Shown piece after piece: positions 26,599-35,887 of a stretch of 64,000 bases of DNA. A program made the translations under genes and the position numbers. The first letter of the stretch is position 1. Every line of letters begins with the position of its first letter. Source of the DNA: Hespellia sp. GTDB taxonomy: Bacteria; Bacillota; Clostridia; Lachnospirales; Lachnospiraceae. The stretch lies in assembly GCA_028693555.1 (NCBI GenBank), contig JAQUVD010000002.1, forward strand, positions 1 through 64,000, read 5' to 3'. Under the pieces are notes generated by a model. That model searched no databases. It worked only from the letters and a program-made list of their open reading frames with translations, and was not told where the DNA came from.

Positions 26599-26604
26599 AT
26601 TATA
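26599..26604 (-). promoter_or_regulatory. Candidate -10 element for the MBL-fold gene
   Basis: A perfect TATAAT on the reverse strand lies about 35 bases upstream of the MBL start codon. No good -35 is seen at 16-18 bases, so it may need an activator or another holoenzyme contact. Confidence 0.35.
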
Positions 26605-26655
26605 ACATAAGATTTTAAACTGAAATAAAAAACATGTAAAGAATAAACAATAAAA

Positions 26656-26684
26656 TTGCTGTATATTGGTAAACATGTTAGAAT
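26656..26684 (+). promoter_or_regulatory. Promoter of the large-protein operon
   Basis: TTGCTG (26656-26661) and TAGAAT (26679-26684) are separated by 17 bases and lie about 70 bases upstream of the first operon gene. This places the operon start in the 187-base divergent gap and rules out translation starts further upstream. Confidence 0.6.
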
Positions 26685-26751
26685 TAGTACAAATACATCG
26701 GAATTCTTGTTTTTGGAACTATGCAACCAGATGATGAAATCGAGGTGCAGC

Positions 26752-29700
26752 ATGAAGCCTGTCAGTTTAGATTTTAAATGGTATTATGAAACACGAAACT
26801 GGATGCTGGAACTTACTTTGGATACGGAAACGCGAATTTTAAATCATTTGGAGGAGTTATCCGACTATGTTGAGCTTCCTTTTTCGGAGAATCTTACTGG
26901 TCGGGTGCTTCTACAGTCACAGATGGGGTTAGGGGAAACTTTTGATGTGCATTTAAAAGCGGTTACGACCTTTGATACCAAAGAATCGGTTTGGAAGGTG
27001 ACGGGACTGGAGGAAGACAAGGAACTCTCTTTTCATACAGGATTGGGGCTTCTCACTCGGTTAGCAGGGCAGAATTTCCCTATAGAGCTCATACCAGATG
27101 GAACGATAAAAGAACTGTGTGGCTCTTATCAGGGAGAAACGGAGAATGAACCGGATAAGCTGGAGGGCAAGATTGTTTCGGACCAAACATGGCAGTTGTT
27201 TGGGAACCTGACCTTTGGAGAATTGGGAGTATCCATCTGCAACCGGGGAGAGTATGGTTATCTCTGTCTCTTGTGCAGCTTGAGCATCGGGGAAAGCAGA
27301 CTGCCCATCCAAATTGATTATGAACTGGGAGCACTTAGCATAGCTGCAGAGCGAAATTCCTTGCCTTTTCCACTACCTGCGCTGTCTGATTTTGGCGGAC
27401 TATTTGGCTTGGAGCTGGCGACATTACTGCCAAAAGAGATCATAAGTCTTGGAAATCCCCAATTGGAGAATCTGCTTTTTGTGCTGGCACCAGATTTAAA
27501 AGGTTTGGAACGTCTGGAATTTTCTTTCAGTCTAGGGGATACGTTTTCACTTATGGGAATAAAGAGTCTCACTCTTTCTGAAGTCGGTATGGACTTAAGT
27601 GCCGCGTTTTCGGAAGGCAGTGCACTCTTTATGGGAATACGAATTCATGGCAGCCTTTGTTTTGAAAAAGAAAAACTGGAGCTTATGGCTTTTCAATATG
27701 GAGAGAAGGATTCCTGGGTATTTTCGGGAACATTGTACAATGGAAATAGATGGGGGTTGTTATCTCTGTGGGAGCTGCTTGAAATGGGCGAGCCGCCAGA
27801 GATTCTTAAGAAACTGCTGGTGCCGATCCAGATGATATTGATTTCTTATGATTTGGGACGAAACATATTTTCGATAAGCGCCAGATTTGAAAATGACAAT
27901 GAGATTTCCATGGAGGCAGAAGGAGTAGCAAGTGGAGTCAATTACAAGGCGCAACTGAGTCTGGCACCTGCGATTCGTCTTAGCTCACTGCCTGTAGTGG
28001 GAACCCATCTCCATATGTTTGATGATATCTTTTTGAGCAATATTAATCTTTTATATTGTACGCAAAATGGAATCATTTTAAGCGGAAGTCTGAATCTGTT
28101 TTCAGAGAGTCTGCCATTTTCACTTTGTCTTGCAGGAGCAAAAACACAGAAAACGCAGTGGTCAGAAGTTTCCGACTCAGAAGATGATTCTGTATGTTAT
28201 CTGAAGGTCAAGCTTCATCTGGGAGCATTGGAATTTTCAAGGGTGGGAATTGGCTGCGAGGGGGAGAAGATTATATTTCTGGTAGATGCGTCTTTGGTCT
28301 GTTCTGGTCTGAGTATTCGGTGTCTGGGGTTAGGTGTGGCTATGGAATTATCAGATTTCAGGAAGATTTCTTTTGGACTTCAGGGGATGGAACTATCTTA
28401 CATAACCTCGTCCTTTTCTATGGGCGGTTCCTTTTATCGCAAAGGAAATGCGGAGGAATATGAGGGGAGTTTACTGATAAAAGCAGGTGATTTCTCGCTT
28501 CAGGCTATCGGCTCTTACTCTGAGTTTGAAGGAAAGCCATCTATTTTTGCTTATGGTGTTCTGTTAAAGGCTTTGGGAGGACCTCCGGCATTTTTTATTA
28601 CAGGTGTAGCAGTCGGGTTCGGTTATCAACAAATATTACAGCTGCCAAAGATAGAGGAAGTGCAGAATTTTCCATTACTTTCCATGGTATTTCATCCGGG
28701 GAGGGAGATGGAGTATCTCAGAGAATTAAAGGAAAACTATGTTAGAGCAGAAAAGGAACAGATGTGGATAGCGGCTGGAGTTCGTTTTACTTCCTTTCAG
28801 ATGATTGACTGCTTTGCACTTCTTACAGTGTCAGCAGGAAAGCGGGTGGAGATTGCGCTTTTGGGACTGGGGGAAATGCGGCTTAAGGAGATTGCGTATG
28901 CGGCGTTGGCATTGCAGGTGATTTTCTGTCCGGAGGATGGCATCTTTTCTATGATGGCGGTGCTGACAAAGGATTCCTATATCTTTTCCAGCGCATGCCG
29001 TTTGACGGGAGGCTTTGCTTTTTTGATTTGGTATGGCGGATTGCATGCGGGTGATTTTGTTCTCTCTATGGGCGGTTACCATCCGGATTTTGTCAAACCG
29101 GAGCATTATCCCAATGTAGAAAGAATCGGATTTGTATGGGAAATCAGCAGCCACCTTACTTTTTCGGGAGAACTTTATTTTACCCTAACTCCGGCATGTA
29201 TGATGGCAGGAGGCGGAATTGACGCCAGATATGAAAATGGAAATTTAAAAGCATGGTTTTATGCAAGAGCGGATTTCATTATGTATTGGCAGCCTTTTTA
29301 CTATCAAATTGGGATTGAGGCGGGCATTGGTGTGTCTTATCGGGTGGATGTGCTGTTTATTCACCATACGTTTAAAATTGAGCTATCTGCTTCGCTGCGG
29401 CTGTGGGGACCGGAATTTACCGGGAAAATGAAGGTGAGTCTGTGGATTATTTCCTTCACAATCTCCTTTGGTTCCGGTAAGGATGAAATCAAGTTTCTGG
29501 GATGGAAGGAATTTCTAGACAATTGTATCTATAAGCAGCAGTATACGAAAGAAATGTCCGAAACACAAACGGAGTGTATAGAGCTTTCGGTGGCATCCGG
29601 ATTGCTGGGGGAAGGAACGGATGGAAAGAACCGAACTGTTTTTCTGGCGAGGAGCGAGGAATTGTCTCTTGTGATAAAAACAAAACTGCCCAACAACGGT

Positions 29701-30285
29701 ATTCAGGTGAATGAGGCGTTGGAACGAAAGAGCAATGGCAAACCAAATTATGTGCTTCCTATGGGAGGAAAAGAGCTTTCCTGTTTTACCGATATTCAGG
29801 TGGAGCGCTGTGTTTCCACGCATCAGGACACTTGGGAATGTGTGGATTCAGAGAGTCTTTTGACGGAAACGATAGTAGAAAATCTTCCGCAGGCACTTTG
29901 GGGAAAGGAGCTGACAAATGGCAGCGGCATGGTAGAGGATGCCCTGACGGGGGTACGGCTTAGACCAGCTCCGATCCCTTACTATCTCTTCCCGGAGGAG
30001 CCGGTAGATTTGGACCGGCTGGCATATGAGGAAGCCGTGAAGGCAGAATGGGGATTTTATATTTCCCCATATCGGGTGAAGGAGGAAGCGAAGCGCGCAG
30101 ATACCAATCAGGAGTTTTCACGGATTGCCGGAAGTACAGAAGAGACAGAAAAAAGAAAACAGGTGATTGGCTGGTTAAATCAGTTTGGTATGGAGCTGGC
30201 AGGTGGAGAAATCGGGACACTTTGCAGGGAAGCGGAGAACCTGTTTGTAGAGCAGATGACTTTTTGTCAGGACCAAAAAGCATAG
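26752..30285 (+). CDS. Giant beta-rich protein, DUF6603-like, function unknown
   Basis: The start chosen is ATG 26752, with GAGGTG 5 bases upstream, giving 1177 aa. The sequence is mostly alternating hydrophobic/polar stretches suggesting long amphipathic beta strands, with many Gly turns. Around residues 820-900 it contains NLKAWFYARADF, WQPFYYQIGIEAGIG and ASLRLWGPEFTGKMKVS, then a run ending ISFTISFGSG. From memory this resembles the C-terminal part of DUF6603 proteins; that was not checked. No signal peptide or clear membrane helix is seen. The last ~200 residues are polar and more helical. It is the first gene of a seven-gene operon. Function unknown; a structural or scaffold role is a guess. 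Confidence 0.7.
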   Translation: MKPVSLDFKWYYETRNWMLELTLDTETRILNHLEELSDYVELPFSENLTGRVLLQSQMGLGETFDVHLKAVTTFDTKESVWKVTGLEEDKELSFHTGLGLLTRLAGQNFPIELIPDGTIKELCGSYQGETENEPDKLEGKIVSDQTWQLFGNLTFGELGVSICNRGEYGYLCLLCSLSIGESRLPIQIDYELGALSIAAERNSLPFPLPALSDFGGLFGLELATLLPKEIISLGNPQLENLLFVLAPDLKGLERLEFSFSLGDTFSLMGIKSLTLSEVGMDLSAAFSEGSALFMGIRIHGSLCFEKEKLELMAFQYGEKDSWVFSGTLYNGNRWGLLSLWELLEMGEPPEILKKLLVPIQMILISYDLGRNIFSISARFENDNEISMEAEGVASGVNYKAQLSLAPAIRLSSLPVVGTHLHMFDDIFLSNINLLYCTQNGIILSGSLNLFSESLPFSLCLAGAKTQKTQWSEVSDSEDDSVCYLKVKLHLGALEFSRVGIGCEGEKIIFLVDASLVCSGLSIRCLGLGVAMELSDFRKISFGLQGMELSYITSSFSMGGSFYRKGNAEEYEGSLLIKAGDFSLQAIGSYSEFEGKPSIFAYGVLLKALGGPPAFFITGVAVGFGYQQILQLPKIEEVQNFPLLSMVFHPGREMEYLRELKENYVRAEKEQMWIAAGVRFTSFQMIDCFALLTVSAGKRVEIALLGLGEMRLKEIAYAALALQVIFCPEDGIFSMMAVLTKDSYIFSSACRLTGGFAFLIWYGGLHAGDFVLSMGGYHPDFVKPEHYPNVERIGFVWEISSHLTFSGELYFTLTPACMMAGGGIDARYENGNLKAWFYARADFIMYWQPFYYQIGIEAGIGVSYRVDVLFIHHTFKIELSASLRLWGPEFTGKMKVSLWIISFTISFGSGKDEIKFLGWKEFLDNCIYKQQYTKEMSETQTECIELSVASGLLGEGTDGKNRTVFLARSEELSLVIKTKLPNNGIQVNEALERKSNGKPNYVLPMGGKELSCFTDIQVERCVSTHQDTWECVDSESLLTETIVENLPQALWGKELTNGSGMVEDALTGVRLRPAPIPYYLFPEEPVDLDRLAYEEAVKAEWGFYISPYRVKEEAKRADTNQEFSRIAGSTEETEKRKQVIGWLNQFGMELAGGEIGTLCREAENLFVEQMTFCQDQKA

Positions 30286-30311
30286 AAAAAAGGAGAGAGG
30301 GGGAATTATAC

Positions 30312-31715
30312 TTGAATATATATGGTGAAATGCAGTTTATGTCATCTGCACCGCCTGTGATGGACAGTGGTGAATACCGGGTGAGAGCAGCGCAGAAGGT
30401 AACGCTGCCCGAATCAGACACATTACAGGGAGAACCACTTTATTTTTATGCGGGAGAACAGAGATTTACGATGGAGAGGGAGGTGGTCAGTGATGTGTAT
30501 CCGCCGAAAAATTCCATGTCTGACTATGGAACTGTCCTTCCCCATATTGTATTGAAAAAAAAGTCTTATCCATGGGAGCGTCTCATAAATGCAAAGAAAA
30601 CGCTTAGGCAGGGAGAACATATCACGGGGAACAGAACCCCATGGGTAGCACTTCTGCTTCTTGAAGAAGGGGAGGCTGAGGTAAAGACGATAACCTTGGA
30701 GGAACTTTTAAAAGAAAAGGAAACCATATTTTTTCCTCAGGCAGGAAGTGAACGGATGGTAGGAGAGAAGGAGGCGGATGTCTGTCAGGTGCTGGAACTT
30801 GCCCCCAAAGTCTTTCGAGAAGTAGTACCAAGGGAGGTGGAACTGGAATGGCTTGCTCATGTGCGGATTGTAGACCTTCACGCAAGAGAGGAGAATCGTA
30901 TTTCTCATCCTGGCTGCTATTCGGTGGTTGTTTGCAGTCGTTTTCCACCCGCATCGGAAACAGCCATAAAATGTAGTGCACATCTGGTATCCTTAGAGGG
31001 TTTCCATGGATTCCTTCCCGGGGACATGGGAGTAGAAGAAGGAAAAGAGAGTTGGGCACAGAAGGAGTGCATTCGTCTGGTATCTTTGCATCAATGGGAG
31101 TTTTGCTCCAAAAAAAGAACCACGGAGGATTTTCGTACGTTAGCAGAAAAGCTGGATACAGAAGCCTTTCGTCTTCCTGTAACGCCTTTGAAGGGGAAGG
31201 CGGCCGAAGGGGATTTTAAGGTGCATGCGCTTGAACGGTTAAAAAGGGGATATACAGTTTTAAGTCATCTCGTTCGAACGGGAGAGAAGACAGCCTCTTG
31301 GTATCGTGGACCGCTCATTCCATGCGAGAAGGAACTATCTGACCAAAGTCAGAATCAGAGTGCAGATGGAAGACTTATGTATGACAGGGAAACCGGACTT
31401 TTTGATATGTCCTATGCAGCGGCATGGCAGCTTGGCCGTCTGATGATTCTAAAGAACCGTTCTGTGTCGGCAGCCTTGTGTAGCTGGAGAAAACTGGTAG
31501 AACAAAAAGGCAGAGAAGCGTTGGAAGTTCACATTTTAAAGAACCATTTGGGAGAATTACATAAGAATGCGAATACAGAATCAGCAAGTAGCGGAAGATA
31601 TGCAAAGCAAAGAATCTATGAACTGCTAGCAGATGGAGAAATAGAGTCGCTGCTAGGCAGAGCAAAGGAGGAAAAGGGACATGAAATCCTGGATGGATTC
31701 GAAGAAGGAGTGTAA
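30312..31715 (+). CDS. Conserved-looking protein of unknown function (467 aa) in the large-protein operon
   Basis: The start chosen is TTG 30312, 8 bases after GGAGAGAGGGGG; the frame stays open upstream inside the previous gene but without a site. The protein is soluble and mixed. The first 110 residues are beta-like and the middle has repeated charged segments. Near residue 367 is SYAAAWQLGRLM, which I recall from uncharacterised proteins of actinobacteria and other phyla that accompany proteins like its neighbours. The C-terminus is helical and overlaps the next gene by 35 bases. No catalytic motif is recognised. Confidence 0.65.
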   Translation: MNIYGEMQFMSSAPPVMDSGEYRVRAAQKVTLPESDTLQGEPLYFYAGEQRFTMEREVVSDVYPPKNSMSDYGTVLPHIVLKKKSYPWERLINAKKTLRQGEHITGNRTPWVALLLLEEGEAEVKTITLEELLKEKETIFFPQAGSERMVGEKEADVCQVLELAPKVFREVVPREVELEWLAHVRIVDLHAREENRISHPGCYSVVVCSRFPPASETAIKCSAHLVSLEGFHGFLPGDMGVEEGKESWAQKECIRLVSLHQWEFCSKKRTTEDFRTLAEKLDTEAFRLPVTPLKGKAAEGDFKVHALERLKRGYTVLSHLVRTGEKTASWYRGPLIPCEKELSDQSQNQSADGRLMYDRETGLFDMSYAAAWQLGRLMILKNRSVSAALCSWRKLVEQKGREALEVHILKNHLGELHKNANTESASSGRYAKQRIYELLADGEIESLLGRAKEEKGHEILDGFEEGV

Positions 31716-32538
31716 CTTGCAGGCAGCCGATACGCTGCCGCTGCCGGACGATGTGGTGAAATGGCTGCAGGAAAGCAGGCTGCTTTACGATGTACCCTTT
31801 TCGTATTTGGTGCCGGATGAGAATTTCCTTCCCATGGAAACCATCCGCTTTTTCCAACTGGATGAAAATTGGCTGGATGCCATGACGGAAGGTGCATGCA
31901 GCATCGGCGGAGGAACCACGAATGACTGGACTACAAATGGGTATTTTTTACGTAGAGTAAAACAGAGCCTTCCGTTAGGGCTTTACCGCAGAAGGCGGGA
32001 AAAAATGCATCAAAATCATCTGGTGCATTGTGCTCTGCCAACGGATTTGAAAGACAGCAAGGTACGAATGGGATTTCTGCTGAGGTCGGAGCTGGTGGAG
32101 GCATATCCCGGCATGAAAGTGGAAGGCTGGGACCGTTCTTCGAACATAGAAAGAAATCTGCTTCGGCTGAATCTACTGTCTGATACGGTTATGCTGGGAA
32201 TTTTTGATGGATATATAGACGAAATCAATGTTACGGAACCGTCGGAAGCTCTGCATTTTGGAACAAGGACAAGTGATAGAAAAATCTATGTTCGTAGAAT
32301 TGAGGAAGAAGGACCATATAAGATTGGGGACAAGCTGTCAGAGGAGCTGATTCCGGTTCCGATTCGGGATGGCAGGATGGTGGATGTGAGCAATCTGGTG
32401 GAAACCTTGAAAAAGAAGTTACATGCAGATGATTTTGTCTGTGGCGAAGAGGTGCAGCAAAAACCGGCATTTACGTCAGCAGAGCTGGCTCTTGAAATGG
32501 TTGAGATGGCAGCACAGGAAAGGTGGACGAAACAATAA
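31681..32538 (+). CDS. Unknown-function protein with a conserved LLYxVPFxYLVP segment (285 aa)
   Basis: ATG 31681 follows AAAGGAGG by 9 bases, inside the end of the preceding gene, so translation is coupled. Residues 34-60 read LLYDVPFSYLVPDENFLP followed by ETIRFFQLDENW, then GACSIG near 72. From memory this block recurs in uncharacterised bacterial proteins where it can be the end of a larger chain. The preceding and present proteins could therefore be split parts of a larger protein found elsewhere. No membrane or signal segment. Function unknown. Confidence 0.65.
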   Translation: MKSWMDSKKECNLQAADTLPLPDDVVKWLQESRLLYDVPFSYLVPDENFLPMETIRFFQLDENWLDAMTEGACSIGGGTTNDWTTNGYFLRRVKQSLPLGLYRRRREKMHQNHLVHCALPTDLKDSKVRMGFLLRSELVEAYPGMKVEGWDRSSNIERNLLRLNLLSDTVMLGIFDGYIDEINVTEPSEALHFGTRTSDRKIYVRRIEEEGPYKIGDKLSEELIPVPIRDGRMVDVSNLVETLKKKLHADDFVCGEEVQQKPAFTSAELALEMVEMAAQERWTKQ

Positions 32539-32563
32539 TTCAGTAGGAAAGGGAGGATTGACG

Positions 32564-35500
32564 ATGATTCTAATTCCAATGGCTTTGGAGGTTCTGATTG
32601 TAAATCAGTTTGGAAATTCAAGGAAATTCTCCAACATCAATGTAAACTATGAGTTGCTGGATTCCGTGTCCTTGCTGGGAGGAGAGATTGAACCGGGAGT
32701 CTTTGAAGAACGGGCGCCTCTTGCCCCGGGTGTGCATCTGCATTTCATTTTACCGGATGGTTTTACGCAGGGAGCAGAGACAAAAGACGGCTTTGAATAT
32801 CCAGCGGTGCCTGACCGTTATCTGGTAAGCAGGATTTCTGTGAATAAAGAGGTGCCGGACAAACCAGTGATTACCCACCGTTCATGGATGATCGAGAGCA
32901 GTTATGTGGGGACGGACAATGTAGAGAGTGTCACCATTCCCATGCTGACGGGGGAGGACTCCCTGTGTCGGTATTTGGGCGGGAATTATCCGTATGAAGA
33001 AAAACGCCCCGAAGGTCAAGCCTTGACCAAACTGACAGCAGTCAGCGGGGGGAGTCCTTATTTTGCGGCATGCTATCAGGAGTGCAGCAGTGTATTTGGG
33101 TTTCATGATTCTTGTAAGGATGTGGGAAAGGGAGAGTTTATTTATAGTGTATCTGGCTGGTATTCCAAACCGGAGCAGTCCCCTTTTTATGGGCTGACAG
33201 GACTCGAATATCAGGAAAAAATAAATCAAATGGGCTTTTCTATGGAGGGAGCATCTGTTGAAGATTCACAGCTTTTGCTCCATGGCTCGGTCTTTCATGT
33301 GAAATGGGAGGGCGAAATGGGAACTTATGAATTTGGGTATCCCGGTGGAAATGTAGAGGTAGCGGTGGGAAATACATCTTCGGAGGCACTTTCCGCGCTT
33401 GTGGCAGGAAAATTAGCCGCAGAAAAGGAAGAAGCAGAGTCAGTGGAACGAGTACTGAATTTCCTACAGTACAATCTGCTGGCAGAATTAGGTGAAATGG
33501 ATGGCATTTTAAGGGCGGAAGACCGAATCCATTATCAGGAATTCGAACGGTTGGAATCCGGCAGTGTATGGCAGCTCACGCCCCAAGATGACAGCATGAA
33601 AAAAACAAAGCCGGAGTGGGACCTTGCATTGGCGAAGCTAAACCGCCTGCAGGAAGAGTGGGAGCATTTGAGCCTTCAGGAGAATTCTAAAAAGGAGGAG
33701 CTCTACGATGTGTGGTATACCTATATGCTGCTTTATAGCTATCCATCCCCACCCTTTGTGAAAAAACCGTTGACGGAGGAGCAAATCAAACAGGAAGCTG
33801 ACTGCATCATCGAGGACTTCATTCTTCTACAAAAGGAATTGGCAGAAAAAGAAAATTCCGTAAAAGAACAGCAGGAACAGGTAAAAGCCCTGACGGAGCA
33901 GGCGGGATTTGTATTGGAGAAAAAGGACAGTGGAAAACCATTTTTTATGCCGGAGGTTCCGGTTATTCTGGCGGCAGGAGAGGGAGTTTCTCCTTCTGAT
34001 TTATTCGGGAAGGATGGCAGATTTTTACCGGATGATAAGCTGAAAATCCGGTCTGAGGCAGATGTGCTTTCTTCTATCCGTTATCTGGACGGAGGTACTG
34101 AGAAAGGCTGGGACAAAACCATGCTTGCCCCTTTCTTAGATTCCTTTGTCATTGCACATGGAGTGCCGGAAGCGGTTCTTTCAGTATACGAGGAGAGCAT
34201 TCTCCTTTATTTGGTGGAAGGCTTTGAAAAAACAAGCTACATCGGGACGTTACCTTCTCCGATAGCAGCAGCTTCCTATGCACCGCCCTGGAATCCTTTG
34301 TTTTTAGAGTGGAGATTGGAACTGCTGACAACGAGAGAGCGGAAAGAAGAAGGAGGGGTGATGGAGGACTGGAAACTGGGGAATTTGGATTTTTATTCTA
34401 TTTTTGAGGGAACACCATTAGGAAGATGCGAGTATCAGGGACGGATGTTTATTACGCCTCACGCAGTGAAAGGTCTGGGGGATTCCATTCTACGTCATTT
34501 AGAATCGTTCCGATATGACGAAGAGCTTTACAACAAGCTGAAAAAAATTGGGGAGCAAATAAGTAAGCTTCCGGTTTTGTCGCAAAATATGACGGGTATG
34601 AATGAGAATTTGTTAGGGAAAAAGCAGGCATATCAATTTCCAATCTTCGGAGTGACAGAGGAGGCAAAGGAACTGGCAGAAAAAATCAAGACCTACATAC
34701 CAGAGTATGGGGAATATTCGCTGGATGTCAATCAGCCTTTTCTTCCAATTCGAGCAGGATTTTTTAAGCTGTCCAAGCTGCAGGTGACGGATACGTTTGG
34801 ACAGATTGCAGATTTAACACCAGATTTAACCAGAGTGACCCTGCCGGAAACACTGAGAGGGGATGGAAGATTGAAGGGATATGGAACCTTTCCGCCCCGT
34901 ATAGCAGGCGGAGCCCGCCTAAACCTTCAGTGGGGGGACGAGGAACCAGATTTTATCTGCGGATATCTGATGGCTGATTTTTTGAATGGACGTGTCAACC
35001 TGTTTCACAAAAGTGGGGAATATGTAGGGAATCTTCATTTGATTCATTTGCCTGACAAAACCACAAAGGCTAAGCTGGAGTGGGAGAACAGAAATAAGCT
35101 GGACGGTCATTTGGAACTGCTGGCATTAGAATTAGAAAAACAGGCTCCGGGAGTATTTACTCATTATTTAGAACTTTTTGACCAGAGGCTGTCCGGTCAA
35201 ATCAGCAGGGATGAGACGGATAATCAGGAGCTTTCCATGCTTATAGGCCGCCCCATTGCTGTGGTGAGAGGAGCCCTTTCCCTTTTGTATCAGGGAGTGC
35301 TTCCCGTTTCTAAAGTATTGGAGGATTTTGGAGCTCATCAGACTTATGGGTTTGAAAAAAACCAATACCCAGTCAGAATCGGGGACGTCAGATATGCTTC
35401 GGACGGTTTAATCGGTTATTACTGCGGAGAACTGGATGCAAAGACTTATGATAACTTTTATCCTGCGTGGGGTTCTAAGGTCAAAGAAGATGGTTATTTT

Positions 35501-35860
35501 CACTGCGACAGTCATCGTATGCTTTCATTAAACGGAAAGCCGGAACTGCTGACTTTTTTGCTGGATGTCCGTGGAAGCATACATGTGAGGACAGGAATTT
35601 TGCCAGTATATGAAATGAAACCGGATTACACCTGTTTTTCGGAAAGCCTAAAAAAAATGAAGCTATTTCTTCCGTTTTATCCAGTACTCAAAGGGGAAGA
35701 GCCAGTAAATCTGCCGCAGATTGGCGATAAAAATGACCCCTTCTTTCTGCTTTACAAAGCCGACTCAGAGTTTTGCAGGGAGGCAGTAAAGGAAGCACCT
35801 GGGGAGGGCGAGGCTAAGAAAGAGAAAATGACATTGGTGGACGGGTATATGGGACTTTAA
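32564..35860 (+). CDS. Large protein of unknown function with GVHLHFxLPD motif and central coiled coil (1098 aa)
   Basis: The start is ATG 32564, behind GGGAGG. Residues 50-95 contain LAPGVHLHFILPDGFTQG and YPAVPDRYLVSR, a combination I recall from uncharacterised actinobacterial and cyanobacterial proteins. Residues about 280-305 and 400-450 are Glu/Lys/Gln-rich heptad-like stretches predicting coiled coils. Later parts look beta-rich, with GTFPPRIAGGARLNLQWG near 770. No secretion signal is seen. It is the largest partner after the 1177-aa protein and probably part of the same assembly. This is inference from operon structure only. Confidence 0.65.
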   Translation: MILIPMALEVLIVNQFGNSRKFSNINVNYELLDSVSLLGGEIEPGVFEERAPLAPGVHLHFILPDGFTQGAETKDGFEYPAVPDRYLVSRISVNKEVPDKPVITHRSWMIESSYVGTDNVESVTIPMLTGEDSLCRYLGGNYPYEEKRPEGQALTKLTAVSGGSPYFAACYQECSSVFGFHDSCKDVGKGEFIYSVSGWYSKPEQSPFYGLTGLEYQEKINQMGFSMEGASVEDSQLLLHGSVFHVKWEGEMGTYEFGYPGGNVEVAVGNTSSEALSALVAGKLAAEKEEAESVERVLNFLQYNLLAELGEMDGILRAEDRIHYQEFERLESGSVWQLTPQDDSMKKTKPEWDLALAKLNRLQEEWEHLSLQENSKKEELYDVWYTYMLLYSYPSPPFVKKPLTEEQIKQEADCIIEDFILLQKELAEKENSVKEQQEQVKALTEQAGFVLEKKDSGKPFFMPEVPVILAAGEGVSPSDLFGKDGRFLPDDKLKIRSEADVLSSIRYLDGGTEKGWDKTMLAPFLDSFVIAHGVPEAVLSVYEESILLYLVEGFEKTSYIGTLPSPIAAASYAPPWNPLFLEWRLELLTTRERKEEGGVMEDWKLGNLDFYSIFEGTPLGRCEYQGRMFITPHAVKGLGDSILRHLESFRYDEELYNKLKKIGEQISKLPVLSQNMTGMNENLLGKKQAYQFPIFGVTEEAKELAEKIKTYIPEYGEYSLDVNQPFLPIRAGFFKLSKLQVTDTFGQIADLTPDLTRVTLPETLRGDGRLKGYGTFPPRIAGGARLNLQWGDEEPDFICGYLMADFLNGRVNLFHKSGEYVGNLHLIHLPDKTTKAKLEWENRNKLDGHLELLALELEKQAPGVFTHYLELFDQRLSGQISRDETDNQELSMLIGRPIAVVRGALSLLYQGVLPVSKVLEDFGAHQTYGFEKNQYPVRIGDVRYASDGLIGYYCGELDAKTYDNFYPAWGSKVKEDGYFHCDSHRMLSLNGKPELLTFLLDVRGSIHVRTGILPVYEMKPDYTCFSESLKKMKLFLPFYPVLKGEEPVNLPQIGDKNDPFFLLYKADSEFCREAVKEAPGEGEAKKEKMTLVDGYMGL

Positions 35861-35887
35861 AAAGGAGAGAGAAATGGAGGGATGAGG

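Noticed and set aside
26656-26751. Extended N-terminus of the 1177-aa protein from TTG 26656
   Set aside because: That TTG is part of the likely -35 box and has no ribosome site; ATG 26752 has one.
30048-30311. Upstream extension of the 467-aa protein inside the preceding gene
   Set aside because: Different frame within a well-formed coding region, and a good site precedes TTG 30312.
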